Part shown: in pieces, positions 54,145-62,765 of the stretch | Layout of the letters: each line of letters opens with the position of its first letter | How positions within the stretch are numbered: position 1 is the first letter of the stretch | Source: Dyella thiooxydans | Lineage (GTDB): Bacteria; Pseudomonadota; Gammaproteobacteria; Xanthomonadales; Rhodanobacteraceae | DNA length: 64,000 nucleotides | Reading direction: 5' to 3' | Assembly (NCBI RefSeq): GCF_001641285.1 | Contig: NZ_CP014841.1 | Location: forward strand, 1,426,001 to 1,490,000 | Translations under genes and position numbers: made by a program | Notes under the pieces: generated by a model | Database searches by the model: none | Told to the model about the DNA's origin: nothing | The model's input: only the letters and a program-made list of their open reading frames with translations

Positions 54145-54957
54145 ATGCAGCTGCACATCCGCCACGAGACCACCTACCGCTACGAACAGGCCGCCTCGCT
54201 GATCGTGCAGGCGCTGCGCATGTGGCCGGCGCCCGCCGACGGCCAGCGCATCCGCGACTGGCAGGTCAGCGTGGACGGCCGCAAGCTGCAGCCGACCTGT
54301 ACCGACGGCTTCGGCAACCCGGTGGCCACCCACACCATCGACCGCAGCGTCGAGACGGTGCGCATCGCGGTGCGCGGCCACGTGGAGACGCGCGACCTGC
54401 ACGGGGTGCAGAGTGATGCACAGGACACCCTGCCCGCCGCCTTCTACCTGGCGCCGACCGCGCTGACCGGAACCAGCCCGGCGATGGTGGCGATGGCCGC
54501 GCAGGCCGCCGGCACCGGCGGGCAGATCGAGCGGCTGCACCGGCTCTGCGCTGGCGTGCGCGACCACGTCGACTACCTGCCCGACGTCACCGATGCCGAG
54601 ACCACCGCGATCGAGGCCTTCGCCGCCGCGCGCGGAGTCTGCCAGGACCATGCGCACGTGATGATCGCCTGCGCCCGGGCACTCGGCTTCCCGGCGCGCT
54701 ACGTCAGCGGCTACCTGTGCCCCCGCGGCGAGTCCGCCGCTGCCAGCCATGCCTGGGCGGAGATCCTGGTCGACGACCTCGGCTGGGTCGGGTTCGATGC
54801 CGCCAACCGGCAATGTCCGGATGAGAGCTACGTGCGCATCGCCTGCGGCCGCGACTACCGCGACGCCGCCCCGGTTCGCGGCGTGCGCCGCGGCGGCATC
54901 GCCGAAACGCTCGAGGTGGAAGTGTCCATCGCCGAGACCGCGCAGCAGGCACAATAG
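54145..54957 (+). CDS. transglutaminase-like protease (Anbu operon)
   Basis: 270 residues. N-terminal beta domain (MQLHIRHETTYRYEQAASLI) and a transglutaminase core with Cys in ARGVCQDHAHVMIACARALGF, His in SHAWAEILV, and Asp in WVGFDAANRQCPD: the Cys-His-Asp triad of papain-like transglutaminase/peptidases. In the Anbu operon it may cleave or transfer peptides made by the ATP-grasp protein. 15 bp after the alpha-E gene. Confidence 0.93.
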   Translation: MQLHIRHETTYRYEQAASLIVQALRMWPAPADGQRIRDWQVSVDGRKLQPTCTDGFGNPVATHTIDRSVETVRIAVRGHVETRDLHGVQSDAQDTLPAAFYLAPTALTGTSPAMVAMAAQAAGTGGQIERLHRLCAGVRDHVDYLPDVTDAETTAIEAFAAARGVCQDHAHVMIACARALGFPARYVSGYLCPRGESAAASHAWAEILVDDLGWVGFDAANRQCPDESYVRIACGRDYRDAAPVRGVRRGGIAETLEVEVSIAETAQQAQ

Positions 54958-55000
54958 GCGCCCCGGCAACGGCCGGGCCGCATCAAGCCAGGAGTTTCAT

Positions 55001-55753
55001 GTGACCTACTGTGTGGGCCTGTTCCTCGACGAAGGCCTGGTCATGCTCGCCGACACGCGCACCAACGCGGGTCTGGACAACATTTCTACCTTCACCAAGC
55101 TGCAGCAGTTCCATCGCCCGGGCGAGCGCATGATCGCCACCATGACCGCGGGCAACCTGGCGGTGTCGCAGGCGGTGATCAACCTGATCCAGGACGGCCT
55201 GCCGCATCCGGAAACCGGCAAGCCGGAGACCATCTACACCGTGGCGACGATGTTCGCCGCGGCCGGGCTGGTGAGCGCCGCCGTGCGCAAGGTGTACGAA
55301 ACCCACGGCGAGGCGATGAAGGCGCAGGGCGTGGCCTTCGACGTGTCGATCCTGCTCGGCGGGCAGATCGCCAATCGCACCATGCGGCTGTTCGAGATCT
55401 ATGCGGCCGGCAATTTCATCGAGGCGACACGCGACACCCCGTTCCTGCAGATCGGCGAGCACAAGTACGGCAAGCCGATCCTCGACCGCGCGGTGACCAG
55501 CGCCACCACGCTGACCGACGGCGTGAAGCTGGCGCTGATCTCGATGGACTCCACCCTGCGCTCCAACCTCAGCGTGGGCATGCCGCTGGACCTGCTGGTC
55601 TACCGAAACAACAGCATCGACCGAGTGGAGACCCACCGCCTGGAAGACGGCGATGCGTACTTCCGGATGATCCGCGAGCGTTGGTCGGCGGCCCTGTCGG
55701 CCGCGCACAAGGCGATCCCGGCGCCGGACTGGCTGCACGCCGACGCGGACTGA
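55001..55753 (+). CDS. Anbu peptidase (proteasome-type Ntn hydrolase)
   Basis: 250 residues of the Anbu/COG3484 family, ancestral beta-subunit relatives that assemble into lock-washer rings. The GTG start gives VTYCVG; removal of the initiator leaves Thr2 as the N-terminal nucleophile, as needed in Ntn hydrolases. MLADTRTNAGLDNISTFTKL holds the conserved Asp and Lys equivalents. AGGAG lies 7 bases before the GTG. Last gene of the operon, followed by a terminator. Substrate and physiological role are unknown. Confidence 0.92.
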   Translation: MTYCVGLFLDEGLVMLADTRTNAGLDNISTFTKLQQFHRPGERMIATMTAGNLAVSQAVINLIQDGLPHPETGKPETIYTVATMFAAAGLVSAAVRKVYETHGEAMKAQGVAFDVSILLGGQIANRTMRLFEIYAAGNFIEATRDTPFLQIGEHKYGKPILDRAVTSATTLTDGVKLALISMDSTLRSNLSVGMPLDLLVYRNNSIDRVETHRLEDGDAYFRMIRERWSAALSAAHKAIPAPDWLHADAD

Positions 55754-55763
55754 ATCCCGACAC

Positions 55764-55793
55764 GAAAACGGCAGCCGCGAGGCTGCCGTTTTC
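55764..55793. terminator. bidirectional rho-independent terminator
   Basis: GAAAACGGCAGCC-GCGA-GGCTGCCGTTTTC: perfect 13-bp stem. It ends the Anbu operon on the plus strand and the beta-glucosidase unit on the minus strand. Confidence 0.93.
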
Positions 55794-55814
55794 CGTTGCG
55801 ATCGCGCGATGCGT

Positions 55815-58199
55815 TCAGGGCGTCACGTCGAAATCCGCCTGCTGGGTCGCCAACGAGCTGCCGCCGACCCACACGGTGTAGTGCGTCGGCTCGACCACCT
55901 GCTGGCTCTTCACGTTCCAGAAGCTCAGTTCGGGAAAGCCAAGGTGGAAGGTCACCTGCTTCGACTCGCCCGGCTTGAGTGCCACGCGCTGGAAACCCTC
56001 GAGGCTGCGCACTGGCTGCTCCACGCTGGCGCCGAGGTTGCGCACATACAACTGCACCACCTCGGTACCGGCACGCTGGCCGGTGTTCTTCACCGTGGCG
56101 GTGACCGTCACCAGGTCCTTCGCGTCCGGACGGTCGGCCTCGACCAGCGGCACGCGGTTGCGCGACACGTGCACGCCGGAATAGGCGAAGGTGGTGTAGC
56201 TCAGGCCCCAGCCGAACGGATACAGCGCACTGTTCGGCACATCGATGTAGCGCGAGATGAAGCGCGTGTCGCCGGCCGGCGGCTTGCTCAGGTCGGCGTC
56301 GCCAGCCGGGCGACCGGTCGGGAACTGGTTGTAGTACAGCGGCTCCTGGCCCACCGCGCGCGGGAAGCTCATGGTCAGCTTGCCACTGGGCGCGACATCG
56401 CCGAACAGCACATTGGCCACCGCGTTGCCGGCCTCGGTGCCGGGGAACCAGGTCTCCATGATCGCCGGCACGTGCTGGTCGGCCCAGTCGAGCACCAGCG
56501 GACGACCGGAGAACACCAGCAGCACCACCGGCTTGCCGGTGGCGACGATCTCCTCGAGCAGCTTCTGCTGGTTGCCCGGCAGATCCAGGTGTGCGCGCGA
56601 CCCGGCCTCGCCGCTCATGCTGGAGGACTCGCCCAGCGCCATCACCACCACGTCGGCCTGCTTGGCCGCCTGCTTCGCCGCGGCAAATCCCGCCTCCGAA
56701 TCCGTCAGGACGTCGGTGCCCTTGGCGTACAGCAGCTCGCCGCCGAGTTTCTTCATGCGCGCGGCCAGCCCGCCGCGCAGCGTCACCACGTCCGGCAGGT
56801 GCTGCGCGCCGCCCCAGGCGCCCTGCATCTCGCTGGCGTCGTCGGCCAGCGGACCGATCAGCGCCAGCTTCTTCACGTGGGAGGACAGCGGCAGCACCGG
56901 CGCCTTGCCGTCACCGCCATTCTTGAGCAGCACGAAGGACTCCTCCGCCGCACGGCGCGCCAGCGGACGGTGCGCATCGACCGCCTGGGTCACCTCGGTG
57001 CCACGGGCATAGGGATGCTCGAACAGGCCCAGTGCGAACTTCACCCGCAGCACCCGGCGCACGGCCTCGTCCACGGTGGCCATGGAGAGTTTGTGCTCCT
57101 CCAGCAGCTTCGGGATCTGGGTGTCGTAGAAGTGGCTCATCATGTCCACTTCCACACCGGCCTTCAGCGCCTTCTCGGTGGCGGTAGCCGCGTCCAGCGC
57201 GATGCCATGGTGGGTGAGCTCCATCACCGCGGTGTAGTCGCTGACCACGAAACCGTCGAAGCCCCATTCCTTGCGCAGGATGTCGGTCATCAGGTACGGG
57301 TTGGCGGTGGCCGGGACACCGTTGAGCGCGTTGAACGAGCTCATCATCGTCGCGGCGCCCGCCTCGACCGCCGCCTTGTAGGGCGGCAGGTAGTCCTGGC
57401 GCAGGCGGATGTCGGACATGTCGGTGGTGTTGTATTCGCGACCGGCCTCGGCGGCACCGTAGGCGGCAAAGTGCTTGACCGAGGCGGCCACGCTCTGCGG
57501 ATTCGAAAGGTCGGTGCCCTGGTAGCCGCGGATGTAGGCGCGCGCCATCGCCGAACCGAGGTAGGCGTCCTCGCCCGCGCCTTCGGTGGAGCGGCCCCAG
57601 CGCGCATCGCGCGAGATGTCCACCATCGGTGAGTAGAACCACTTCACGCCGGCCGTGGTGGCCTCGCTCGCCGACATGCGCGAGACGTCCTGCACCAGCT
57701 GGGGATCCCACGAGGCGGACAGGCCCAGCGGCACGGGATAGATGGTGCGGTAGCCGTGGATGACGTCGGCACCGAACAGGATCGGGATGCCAAGGCGGCT
57801 GTGCATCGCCGCCTCCTGGAAGCGGCGGGTCTTGGCCGCGCCGATCACGTTGAGCATCGAGCCCAGCTCGCCCTTGCGCGCCAGTTCCAGTGCATCGACG
57901 TGGTCGCGGGTTTCCGGATTGACCGCGATCGCGCTGTCGGCGTCGGCGGCGGTGGGGGCGGACGAGCCCTGGTCGTTGTACTGCACCAGCTGGCCGATCT
58001 TCTCGGCCAGCGTCATCTTCGCCAGCAGTGCATCGACCTTCTGCTCGATCTGCGGCGTGACCAGTTGCGGATTGGACGGCGGCACCGGCTGACCGACCTC
58101 GGCCGGGGCCGCACAGGCAACGCCCGCCACGGCAAGTGCGATGGCGGAACTCAGGAACAGCGAGCGGGGACGCAGGCCGGAGGGGAACTGGGGCTTCAT
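55815..58199 (-). CDS. bglX: GH3 beta-glucosidase, periplasmic
   Basis: 794-residue BglX-type glycoside hydrolase. Signal peptide (cleavage near ACAA), GH3 N-terminal barrel with the catalytic nucleophile Asp in GFDGFVVSDYTAV, the domain 2 alpha/beta sandwich (LALIGPLADDASEMQGAWGG), and a C-terminal fibronectin-like domain (VTVTATVKNTGQRAGTEVVQL). Cleaves beta-glucosides from cello- or laminari-oligosaccharides. GGAGAA before the ATG at 58199. Two LacI-type boxes lie 59-92 bp upstream, suggesting sugar-inducible control. Confidence 0.93.
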   Translation of the reverse strand: MKPQFPSGLRPRSLFLSSAIALAVAGVACAAPAEVGQPVPPSNPQLVTPQIEQKVDALLAKMTLAEKIGQLVQYNDQGSSAPTAADADSAIAVNPETRDHVDALELARKGELGSMLNVIGAAKTRRFQEAAMHSRLGIPILFGADVIHGYRTIYPVPLGLSASWDPQLVQDVSRMSASEATTAGVKWFYSPMVDISRDARWGRSTEGAGEDAYLGSAMARAYIRGYQGTDLSNPQSVAASVKHFAAYGAAEAGREYNTTDMSDIRLRQDYLPPYKAAVEAGAATMMSSFNALNGVPATANPYLMTDILRKEWGFDGFVVSDYTAVMELTHHGIALDAATATEKALKAGVEVDMMSHFYDTQIPKLLEEHKLSMATVDEAVRRVLRVKFALGLFEHPYARGTEVTQAVDAHRPLARRAAEESFVLLKNGGDGKAPVLPLSSHVKKLALIGPLADDASEMQGAWGGAQHLPDVVTLRGGLAARMKKLGGELLYAKGTDVLTDSEAGFAAAKQAAKQADVVVMALGESSSMSGEAGSRAHLDLPGNQQKLLEEIVATGKPVVLLVFSGRPLVLDWADQHVPAIMETWFPGTEAGNAVANVLFGDVAPSGKLTMSFPRAVGQEPLYYNQFPTGRPAGDADLSKPPAGDTRFISRYIDVPNSALYPFGWGLSYTTFAYSGVHVSRNRVPLVEADRPDAKDLVTVTATVKNTGQRAGTEVVQLYVRNLGASVEQPVRSLEGFQRVALKPGESKQVTFHLGFPELSFWNVKSQQVVEPTHYTVWVGGSSLATQQADFDVTP

Positions 58200-58257
58200 C
58201 GATTCTCCACGGGGACGGCAGGTCCGGGCCCCCTGGCCCGGGTGGGTGACGCGGCAA

Positions 58258-58271
58258 TGTAAACGTTTACA
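58258..58271. promoter_or_regulatory. LacI-family operator before bglX (main site)
   Basis: TGTAAACGTTTACA: perfect 14-bp palindrome with central CG, the standard shape of LacI/GalR-family operators. Lies 59 bp before the bglX ATG. Confidence 0.75.
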
Positions 58272-58279
58272 GGCACTGC

Positions 58280-58293
58280 CGTAAACGTGCACC
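58280..58293. promoter_or_regulatory. LacI-family operator before bglX (weaker second site)
   Basis: CGTAAACGTGCACC matches 10 of 14 positions of the main site; the centres are 22 bp apart, two helical turns, so two dimers could bind on the same face. Confidence 0.45.
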
Positions 58294-58347
58294 GCAATAT
58301 CGCCACTGGCGCGTCCCGCCGGGGCAGCGAAGCTCCGGAACGGCGGC

Positions 58348-58614
58348 TCAACGCAGCTGGCTGTCCTTGCTGCCGCGACGGTTGAACAGCGCGGCGGCCT
58401 GCCCCTGCCGATCCTGTCCGGACTGGCACGCCACGCACAGGCGCACGCCGGGCACCGCCTTGCGACGGGCCTCGGGAATGGGTTCGCCGCACTCCTCGCA
58501 GTGGGTCAGGCCCGGACCCTGGTGGAGCTGGCGCCGGGCGCGCTGCACGGCGGCATCCACCGTCGCGTCGATCTGGTCCTGCACGGCGCCGTCGCCGGCC
58601 CAACCGGTAGCCAT
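58348..58614 (-). CDS. DksA/TraR C4 zinc finger protein
   Basis: 88 residues. C-terminal zinc finger CEECGEPIPEARRKAVPGVRLC then VACQ with four Cys (C-x2-C ... C-x2-C) as in TraR/YbiI; the long DksA N-terminal coiled coil is reduced. Such short members can bind RNA polymerase in its secondary channel. AGGAGG lies 8 bases before the ATG at 58614. Follows the diguanylate cyclase gene on the same strand. Confidence 0.9.
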   Translation of the reverse strand: MATGWAGDGAVQDQIDATVDAAVQRARRQLHQGPGLTHCEECGEPIPEARRKAVPGVRLCVACQSGQDRQGQAAALFNRRGSKDSQLR

Positions 58615-58705
58615 GGCCTGCCTCCTCGTATCTCTGGCGGATGGCGATGCCGATCCGCGACTGCAGGCCCTCCAACATGGCGGCGCCTGGCCCCCGGGGC
58701 AAGCC

Positions 58706-59968
58706 TCAATCGCCCCGCGGATCGCGCGCGGTGAACTTGCGCGCGTACATCGCCCGATCGGCGGCGGCCAGCAGGCCGGCTTCATCCTCGCCGTCCGCCG
58801 GGTAGAGCGCCACGCCGATGCTGGCCTGTACCACGATGCACTCACCCTCGATCTCGAAGCCCGCGCGCAGCGCCGACAGCAGCCGATCGACCTGCCCGGC
58901 GATCGCTTCGTCCGGGCCGGGTTCGGGCAGGATCGCGGCGAACTCGTCGCCACCGAGCCGCGCCAGCGTATCGGTGACCCGCAGGCGCGACTGCAGCCGC
59001 GTCGCTGCCGCAGCGAGCACGGCGTCCCCGGTGGCGTGGCCGCGGGTGTCGTTCACCTGCTTGAAATCGTCCATGTCGATGACCAGCAAAGCGATGCGCC
59101 GGCGATCGCGGCGCGCCCGCTCCAGGGCGGCATCCAGCCGCTGGGCGAACAGTCGGCGGTTCGGCAGACCGGTAAGCGGATCGTGCAGCGCCGCGTGCTT
59201 GGCCACGCCGAGCTGCTCCTCCAGCACGGTGAAGATCATGCCGGTGGCCACCATGAACTTGGGCAGGTTCCATGCCTCGTTCTGGATGCCCAGCCCCGGC
59301 AGCCAGCGATCGAGCGCCGCGGCCACCGGGAACACCAGCGACCAGGCAACGAAGCTCAGCGTGGTGAAGGACACGCCCAGGGTGGCGCGGTCCGAGCCCC
59401 GCCAGAAGAAATAGGCCACCAGCGCGTAGTGCCAGAACAGCATCCAGATCAGCGCCGGATCCAGCGCGTCCCGGGCCACCAGCACCGCCTGGACCGCATA
59501 GGCCAGCAGCACCACGCTGCCCAGCAGGCGACGTTCGCGCGGGCGCGCGCCGCGCCGGTCGGAACGGAACAGTCCCATCGCGGTACATGCGGCCAGGCCG
59601 GTCAGCGACAGGAAGACCGCCCGATCGCCCACATCCCAGGCGAGCAGCACCACGAACACCACGTCCGGCATGGCGGCCAGCAGGCTCCAGGCGAATCCGT
59701 TGGCCCAGCCCGAGCGGCGGTCGTGCCCGGCCCAGATGAACGACACGCTGGTCAGCAACAGCATGGTGAGCGAGAGCGCCTCGCCGGCGTGCTCCAGCGC
59801 CGGGACATTGAGGTAGACCAACTGGGCAATGATGTGCACCAGGATCATCACCCAGCCCACCAGCCAGTAGCGCAGCCGGGTCTGGCGCGTGCGACGCAGC
59901 AGCGACGCGAACACCAGCGCCAGGCCGCCGATGGCCAGAAAGTCGGGAAATACGGAGAGATTCAACAT
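58706..59968 (-). CDS. membrane diguanylate cyclase
   Basis: 420 residues: seven to eight TM helices (about 5-235), then one GGDEF (about 255-415) with RLGGDEF and I-site RVTD five residues upstream. No EAL. Synthesises c-di-GMP with feedback control. The membrane part differs from that of the cyclases at 18.8 and 38.5 kb. The 91 bp to the DksA/TraR gene hold that gene's own ribosome binding site. Confidence 0.92.
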   Translation of the reverse strand: MLNLSVFPDFLAIGGLALVFASLLRRTRQTRLRYWLVGWVMILVHIIAQLVYLNVPALEHAGEALSLTMLLLTSVSFIWAGHDRRSGWANGFAWSLLAAMPDVVFVVLLAWDVGDRAVFLSLTGLAACTAMGLFRSDRRGARPRERRLLGSVVLLAYAVQAVLVARDALDPALIWMLFWHYALVAYFFWRGSDRATLGVSFTTLSFVAWSLVFPVAAALDRWLPGLGIQNEAWNLPKFMVATGMIFTVLEEQLGVAKHAALHDPLTGLPNRRLFAQRLDAALERARRDRRRIALLVIDMDDFKQVNDTRGHATGDAVLAAAATRLQSRLRVTDTLARLGGDEFAAILPEPGPDEAIAGQVDRLLSALRAGFEIEGECIVVQASIGVALYPADGEDEAGLLAAADRAMYARKFTARDPRGD

Positions 59969-60152
59969 GGACGACCCGGAAACTCAACGCCATCGCGGTC
60001 GAAGGTGTTGACAACCTGGCGCGAAGCGGACCGCCCAAGCCGGCACGCCCCTGCCTCTGGTGCCAGCGACCCTTCGGACGACCACGACGGACTCATGCCG
60101 GCCTATCGGCGGCCCGCGCGATTTCTTGAGACGGGGACGCTGCGGCCGCGCA

Positions 60153-61439
60153 TTACGCGGACACCCGGTCATGCGCGTGCGGGACCGCCGCCAGCGCCGC
60201 CAGCGTGATCGCCGCCGCGACGGCCAGATAGAGCCCGACCCAGGTCAGCCCGTGGTGCACGGCCAGCCAGGTCGCGAAGTACGGCGCCAGCGACGCACCG
60301 AAAATGCCCGCCAGATTGAAGGCCAGCGATGCGCCGGTGTAGCGCACCGCCACCGGGAACATGTGCGCCAGCACCGTGCCGAGCGGACCATAGGTCAGCC
60401 CCATCGCCGCCAGCCCCAGGCCGAGGAACGCCAGCACGTGCCAGACGCTGTGCGCCGTGAACAGCCAGGGCATTGCCAGCCCGAACAGCAGGATCAGCAC
60501 CGTCGCCACCACCATCACGCGACGCGCGCCGGTGCGATCGGCCCACGCCGCGGACAGCGGAATGGTGACGGCGAAACACAACACGCCGAGCATCTGCAGG
60601 CCGAGGAAGCCCTCGCGCGAGTAACCCAGCCGGCTGGTCGCCCAGCTCAGGCTGAACACCGTCATCAGGTAGAACAGCACGAAGGTGGCCAGCGCGGCGA
60701 ACGTTCCCGCCAGCAGCGCACGCGGATGGCGCAACACCACCTCCAGCATCGGCAGGCGTACCCGTTCCTGCTGCGCCATGGCGCGCGCGAACGCCGGCGT
60801 CTCGGTCAGGCGCAGACGCATCCACAGGCCGACCGCCACCAGCACCGCGCTGGCCACGAACGGCACCCGCCAGCCCCAGGCGAAGAACGCCGGCTCACCG
60901 ATCGCCCGGGTCAGCCAGAGGAACAGCCCCGTCGACAGGAAGAAGCCGATCGGCGCGCCCAGTTGCGGAAACATGCCGAACCAGGCCCGTCGCCCCGGCG
61001 GCGCGTGTTCCACCGCCAGCAGCACCGCCCCGCCCCACTCGCCGCCCAGGCCCAGCCCCTGGCCGAAGCGGCACAGCGCCAGCAGTGCCGGCGCCGCCAC
61101 GCCGATCGATGCGTAGGTGGGCAGCACGCCGATCGCCACGGTCGACAGCCCCATCGTGAGCAGCGCGGCGACCAGGGTCGCCTTGCGCCCCACCCGGTCG
61201 CCGAAGTGGCCGAACAGCGCCGAGCCGACCGGCCGCGCGAAGAACGCCAGCGCGAAGGTGGCGAGCGACTGCAACGTGGCCGAGGTCGCATCGGCGGAGG
61301 GAAAGAACAGCGCCGGAAACACCAGCACGGCGGCCGTCGCGTAGATGTAGAAATCGAAGAACTCGATGGTGGTGCCCACCAGGCTGGCCAGCAGCACGCG
61401 GCGAGGGGAACGGGCCGGCTCGGTTCGGGCCTGGGACAT
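60153..61439 (-). CDS. MFS transporter, metabolite:H+ symporter type
   Basis: 428 residues, twelve TM helices. MHS-family signatures: LVGTTIEFFDFYIYATAAVLVF at the N-terminus, FFARPVGSALFGHFGDRVGRK (motif A), GLGLGGEWGGAVLLAVEHAP (motif B region). The family imports dicarboxylates, aromatic acids, proline/betaine or alpha-ketoglutarate; the substrate cannot be told. Divergent from pilU with a 140-bp gap. Confidence 0.93.
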   Translation of the reverse strand: MSQARTEPARSPRRVLLASLVGTTIEFFDFYIYATAAVLVFPALFFPSADATSATLQSLATFALAFFARPVGSALFGHFGDRVGRKATLVAALLTMGLSTVAIGVLPTYASIGVAAPALLALCRFGQGLGLGGEWGGAVLLAVEHAPPGRRAWFGMFPQLGAPIGFFLSTGLFLWLTRAIGEPAFFAWGWRVPFVASAVLVAVGLWMRLRLTETPAFARAMAQQERVRLPMLEVVLRHPRALLAGTFAALATFVLFYLMTVFSLSWATSRLGYSREGFLGLQMLGVLCFAVTIPLSAAWADRTGARRVMVVATVLILLFGLAMPWLFTAHSVWHVLAFLGLGLAAMGLTYGPLGTVLAHMFPVAVRYTGASLAFNLAGIFGASLAPYFATWLAVHHGLTWVGLYLAVAAAITLAALAAVPHAHDRVSA

Positions 61440-61579
61440 GCGGCGATCTCGTCTGGACGGATGGACGGCCGATTCTGCCAGAGCCGGACGATCGTGCGGG
61501 CATCGCGGGCGCCGCCCGCGAACCGCCCGGCCGGGCGTTGCCCGCGCTAGGATGCGCCATCCGTGGGCGGAGACTGATC

Positions 61580-62701
61580 ATGGCGATCGAACTGACGCGG
61601 TTCCTGCAGGTGATGGCCGGACGCAAGGCATCGGACCTGTTCTTCTCCGTCGGCGCCACGCCGCACATCAAGATCGACGGCGAAACGTACCACCTCGACG
61701 GCGAGCCGCTGACGGCGGAGAACCTGCGCGACCTGGCCTACTCGATCATGAGCGACCGCCAGCAGCGCGAGTTCGAGGCCACCATGGAGATGAACCTCGC
61801 GCTGGGCCTCTCCGGCACCGGGCGGTTCCGCGTCAACGTCTACCGGCAACGCGGCCATGTCGCCCTGGCGGTGCGCTTCATCACCGGGGAGATTCCGTCG
61901 ATCGAGGCACTGAACCTGCCGCCAATCCTGCGCGATCTGATCATGCTGCCGCGCGGACTGATCCTGATGGTCGGGGCCACCGGCTCGGGCAAGTCGACCA
62001 CGCTGGCCTCGATGATCGACTACCGCAACGCCCGCAGGACCGGCCACATGCTCACCGTGGAGGAGCCGATCGAGTACCTGCATTCGCACAAGCAGTCGAT
62101 GGTGGACCAGCGCGAGGTGGGGCTGGACACGATGAGCTATGCCGCCGCTCTGAAGAACGCCATGCGGCAGGCGCCCGACGTGATCATGATCGGCGAGATC
62201 CGCGACCGCGAGACGATGCAGGCAGCGATCGCCTACGCCGAGACCGGCCACCTGTGCCTGTCCACCCTGCACGCCAACAACGCCAACCAGACGCTGGACC
62301 GCATCATCAATTTCTTCCCCGACTCGGCCCACCACCAGTTGCGCATCGACCTCTCGCTCAACCTCAAGGCGGTGGTATCGCAGCGGCTGCTGCGCGGCGT
62401 CGACGGCAGGCGCCTGCCGGCCGCGGAGATCCTGCTGTCCACGCCCTACGTTGCCGACCTGATCGAGAAAGGCGAGGTCCTCGCGCTCAAGGAAGCCATG
62501 AAGCAGGGGCTCGATCACGGCATGCTCACCTTCGACGAGTCGCTCTACCGGCTCTATGCGTCCGGTCGCATCGGCTACCGGGAGGCGCTTGCGCACGCCG
62601 ACTCGCAGACCGACCTGGCGCTGCGCGTCCGCCTGCAGGGGCCGGAGCCGGACGATGGCGGCCACGAGCTCGACAGCGCGCACATCGACGGCCTGGAATG
62701 A
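61580..62701 (+). CDS. pilU: type IV pilus retraction ATPase, PilU
   Basis: 373 residues of the PilT/PilU secretion-ATPase family. GATGSGKSTTLASMIDYRN (Walker A), VEEPIEYLHSHKQSMVDQREVG, MIGEIRDRETMQAAIAYAETGH (Walker B with Glu), STLHANNANQTLDRIINFFP (His box). The Walker A surroundings and the C-terminal extension (ADSQTDLALRVRLQG) match PilU rather than PilT; no pilT is adjacent here. Drives pilus retraction and twitching. Start at the ATG at 61580; an earlier in-frame start lacks support. Confidence 0.92.
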   Translation: MAIELTRFLQVMAGRKASDLFFSVGATPHIKIDGETYHLDGEPLTAENLRDLAYSIMSDRQQREFEATMEMNLALGLSGTGRFRVNVYRQRGHVALAVRFITGEIPSIEALNLPPILRDLIMLPRGLILMVGATGSGKSTTLASMIDYRNARRTGHMLTVEEPIEYLHSHKQSMVDQREVGLDTMSYAAALKNAMRQAPDVIMIGEIRDRETMQAAIAYAETGHLCLSTLHANNANQTLDRIINFFPDSAHHQLRIDLSLNLKAVVSQRLLRGVDGRRLPAAEILLSTPYVADLIEKGEVLALKEAMKQGLDHGMLTFDESLYRLYASGRIGYREALAHADSQTDLALRVRLQGPEPDDGGHELDSAHIDGLE

Positions 62702-62765
62702 GGTTCAAGCAGCCGACAGCCGCGATGCCGGACAATGCGCCCTTTCCCGGCCGACCCCGTCCTTG

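Noticed and set aside
51302-54969. Two very long minus-strand frames (631 and 667 codons) opposite the Anbu operon
   Set aside because: They mirror the ATP-grasp, alpha-E and transglutaminase genes; His/Val/Gly-rich with no family signatures.
55809-60208. Plus-strand frames of 607 and 613 codons opposite bglX and the diguanylate cyclase
   Set aside because: Antisense shadows; the minus strand holds complete proteins with catalytic motifs.
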